Shown here: in pieces, positions 61,371 through 64,000 of the stretch
How positions within the stretch are numbered: position 1 is the first letter of the stretch
How the letters are laid out: each line of letters starts with the position of its first letter
From: Symbiodinium natans
Lineage: Eukaryota; Sar; Dinophyceae; Suessiales; Symbiodiniaceae
Direction of reading: 5' to 3'
DNA: 64,000 nt
Assembly: GCA_905221605.1 (NCBI GenBank)
Contig: CAJNDS010002079.1
Span: 690,001 to 754,000 of the forward strand
The notes under the pieces: model-generated
The model's database searches: none
What the model was told of the DNA's origin: nothing
The model's input: only the letters and a program-made list of their open reading frames with translations
Made by a program: the position numbers and the translations under genes

Positions 61371-64000
61371 AAAAAAGGTTTTAGGGTTTAGGGTTTAGGG
61401 TTTAGGGTTACCGGGTTCCCCCCCCCCCGACCTGCCGGGGGTCTTTGTGTTTGGGGTTTAGGGTTTCGGGTTTTGGGTTTTGGGACCGTCGCTGAACTTC
61501 CCCCCCCAAAACTGTAAATGGACCCAACATCCTGAAACCCAAACCCAAACCCTAACAAACCTTAAACCTGAAACCCTAGCACTTCAGGCTTGCAGGGCTG
61601 AGGGTGGTCTCGCAACCAGACATCAGCCACGAAAGTCTTTGCTGTTGGCTTTGGTGCCATAAACCTTAAACCCCAAACTACCCTGACGCCCTAAGCAGGC
61701 CCTTTCCACCAATGCCTTAAACTCCGCATCTACTGCACATGCCGTCATTTCAGAGGAACTTTTTCCCTAAACCAAACCCTTCAACCCTGAACCTTACGGT
61801 TCAGGGTTTAGGGTCTAGGGTTCTGGTTTTAGGGTTTAGGGTTTTTTGTTTTTTTTGGGTTTAGGGTTTAGGGTTTAGGGTTTTTTGGGTTTAGGGTTTA
61901 GGGTTTAGGGTTTAGGGTCCCTGAACCCTTCAACCCTGCACCTTGAAATCCCTCAACCGCGCACCTTCCTGCGCGCTCCCCTGGCTCAAGATGCGCCCTG
62001 CCACGAATTTAGCATAGCGGCTCGGCCTCTTTCTTTGTCTAGGTAGGCCCTTGGGACATTTTTTTCATTATCCCTTTATTGGGTTTAAGAGGCTCATCTT
62101 CAGGAATATATTTCAGAGGGTTTTAAGGGCCTCTTTCTTTGTCTGAAGCATGCGCAAGTGCCCACCAAATAGATGATGTTTTTTTCCATTTCGGCCTGGG
62201 ACAGCGGGTCTGGGGTGTAGGGTTTAGGGTTCAGGGTTCATGAGGTTTTGGCTTCTGGGCAAGGCCTCTAGTCTAGGGCGGACAAGGGTTTTGGGTTTAG
62301 TTCCGGGCTTTTTCAGAAAGCCCACATCCATTTTACCACACATGCCTGATGACAAGGATCGACAGGCCACAAAAGCATCACGGCACCTAAACATTAACGA
62401 TTGGGATTGCCTTCTCACGAGTTGCTTTGGTACCCTGAACCCTAAACCTTAAAGCCTAATTACACCTCGTTGTGCGAGGATTGAGGCCGTGACATTGCCA
62501 CACCCTGTGCACGCCAATTAACTGCCCTTGCCTGCCGACGTCGACCGGATCCTACACCCAGAGCCCCACCCGCACCCCTGCCTGACTATAGAGTTTAGGG
62601 TTTTGGCTTAGGGTTTAGGGTCTAGAGTTGCTCTAGGGGTACCCATGAATGAAGTGCTTGCCTGCGCATGCTTGCAGGGCGACGTATATCATCGTCTAGG
62701 ATGCAGTTGAAATCCGAGGTGCAAGGACCACGAACCCTTAAATGCTTATAGGATTCGGGTTTTGGTTTAGGGTTTAGTGTTTAGGGTTTAGGGTTCAGGG
62801 TTTAGGGTTTAGGGCTTAGGGCTTAGGGCTTAGGGCATCCGCATCCCCTTTGGCACCATGGACCTTGCACCCCTAGACCGCACAGACCGCCCTTCGCACG
62901 TCGGCAGCTAAGGGTGAGCCCTCTGCACGTACTGGGGCTGACGCGCGTGACACGTGAGCCCAGCCTCTCCACACTCCTCTGAAGCTGAAGTCCCCTAAGC
63001 CCTCTAAAGCCTGAACCTCCTAAACCCTAAACTTCCCAAACCCTAAGCCCTAAACCCCCCTAAACCCCCTAAACCCCTGAACCCAAGTCACATTGGAAAA
63101 CTGGAACCCTATAAATCCTACATTCCGCCTGAATCCATGGTATCATAACCTCTGGATCCCCGACATTTACCCGCCCCCCCCCCCCCCCCCCCCCCCCAAA
63201 CCCCGGGCCCCCAATCACAGAACCCTGCTTAGAAAAATACAAGGTTTAGGGTTTAGGGTTTAGGGTTTGGGGTTTGGGGTTTGGGGGTTAGGGTTCAGGG
63301 TTTAGGGCTTGGGGTTTTTGCTTGTGTTGAATCTTCTGGGGTCGTTTTTAGCTCAGGGGACAGATGAGGGGGACATCATTTATTGAAGCCTCTCTGTGTT
63401 CAAGGCCATGACGGGTGTTTGGAACTACATGAACCCTGGAAGGGGTTTATGGTCCACATACCTTAATTGGGATTAGAAGAGGAAAGGGTGCTCTAAACCC
63501 TATAAACCCTCGAGTTCCTCCTGAACCCTAAGAACCCAAAGTGCCCGAAGAACCCCTACAATGTTCCCTCCCTAAACCCTAAACCCTAAGCCCCTTGGCA
63601 AACGCCAGCTCTTGGTGCTCAGCGCACCCCGACTGGGGGAGTAGCACCCGGATTTTCGACCGTACCCTGGGGCTTGGCCTGGGCTTCTTTGGGACTCGAA
63701 AGTGAGGCCTATAGCCCTTGAGCACCCAAGAATAGCCTTAGCCTTAAGGCGCTTAATTCGGGTTTGGGGTGTAGGGTGAATGCCCTAAAGCTCTTAAGCC
63801 AGTAAGTCCTGAAGCCCTGCAGGGCTAGCAAGCCCTAAAGCTCCAGACCCTCGAGCCCTGTGAACCCTTAGGGTTTAGGGTTTAGGGTTTAGGGTTTCGG
63901 GTGTACGGGTTAGTTGTTTGGGGGTTAGGGTTGCGTGGTTTCATGGTTTAGCTCCTTAAGGGGCTGTACAAAGAACCTTCGGGATCCCCTTCATGAAACA
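61371..64000. other. Right-hand end: contents
   Basis: Short G-strand arrays (61380-61410, 61860-61915, 62765-62835, 63240-63310), C-strand text (63000-63075), a poly-C run (63173-63197), hairpin element H copy 4 (63420-63486) and non-repetitive islands. No exon here is convincing; GKRQLLVLSAPRLGE at about 63597-63642 is open but unassigned. Confidence 0.5.
63420..63486. repeat. Hairpin element H, copy 4
   Basis: ACTACATGAACCCTGGAAGG then GGTTTATGGTCCACATACC and TTAATTGGGATTA. Same layout as 15525-15672 and 41264-41318. Confidence 0.7.

Noticed and set aside
1-64000. CRISPR array
   Set aside because: The regular short repeats are telomeric heptamers with no unique spacers of constant length, and there are no cas genes.
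1-64000. Spliced-leader relics (retroposed mRNAs)
   Set aside because: I looked for the conserved dinoflagellate leader core ending TTTTGGCTCAAG and saw no copy on the + strand.

Overview
This window looks like nuclear DNA of a dinoflagellate. Three things point that way. (1) The sequence is saturated with plant/alveolate-type telomeric heptamers, TTTAGGG on one strand and CCCTAAA on the other. (2) Short in-frame exons join through introns whose 5' splice sites are GT, GC or GA (sometimes apparently GG) and whose acceptors are almost always AG|G. (3) One gene carries the FISHQW..HPDP / WYDFFSCPQ / SIPAYV / RGWCR / ankyrin layout that I recognise from predicted dinoflagellate proteins. The organism call is an inference. 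No bacterial operons, CRISPR arrays, rRNA, secure tRNA or long transposase/reverse-transcriptase ORFs are visible. Most long open frames are simple-repeat artefacts. The real coding content is in exons of about 25-120 nt, too short to show as ORFs.

Layout, all genes on the + strand. Positions 1-1.3 kb hold fragments of an unidentified gene, interrupted by a 125-bp terminal-inverted-repeat element. About 2.2-26.5 kb is one gene for a malate-dehydrogenase-like protein in about 20 exons. I could join the exons in frame from the Rossmann loop (GGAGGIGQP) to the C-terminal GPEGVEKVHPVGE motif. Its introns run from about 0.5 to 5 kb. The catalytic His is Tyr (GGYSG) and the RKPGM.R loop is not found. 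About 28.5-49.2 kb is a second gene, with the SHQW domain followed by ankyrin repeats, in about 25 exons. About 50-64 kb holds scattered coding-like exons of one or more further + strand genes that I cannot identify, among minisatellites.

Between exons the DNA is mostly telomere-like arrays in both orientations, their variants (TTCAGGG, TTTTAGGG, TTTAGGGG, TTTGGGG, TTGAGGG), poly-C/poly-G runs, small TIR/foldback elements and satellites. The most interesting signal is that telomeric repeats make up much of the intron sequence. One 158-bp intron (28546-28703) is almost nothing but TTTAGGG and is bounded by an 8-bp direct repeat (AGGACTAT), of which the spliced mRNA keeps one copy. This suggests that telomeric-repeat DNA inserted into exons and is removed as introns, an introner-like system. 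Exon joins were made by eye from frame and family pattern. Transcript data and a homology search would be decisive.
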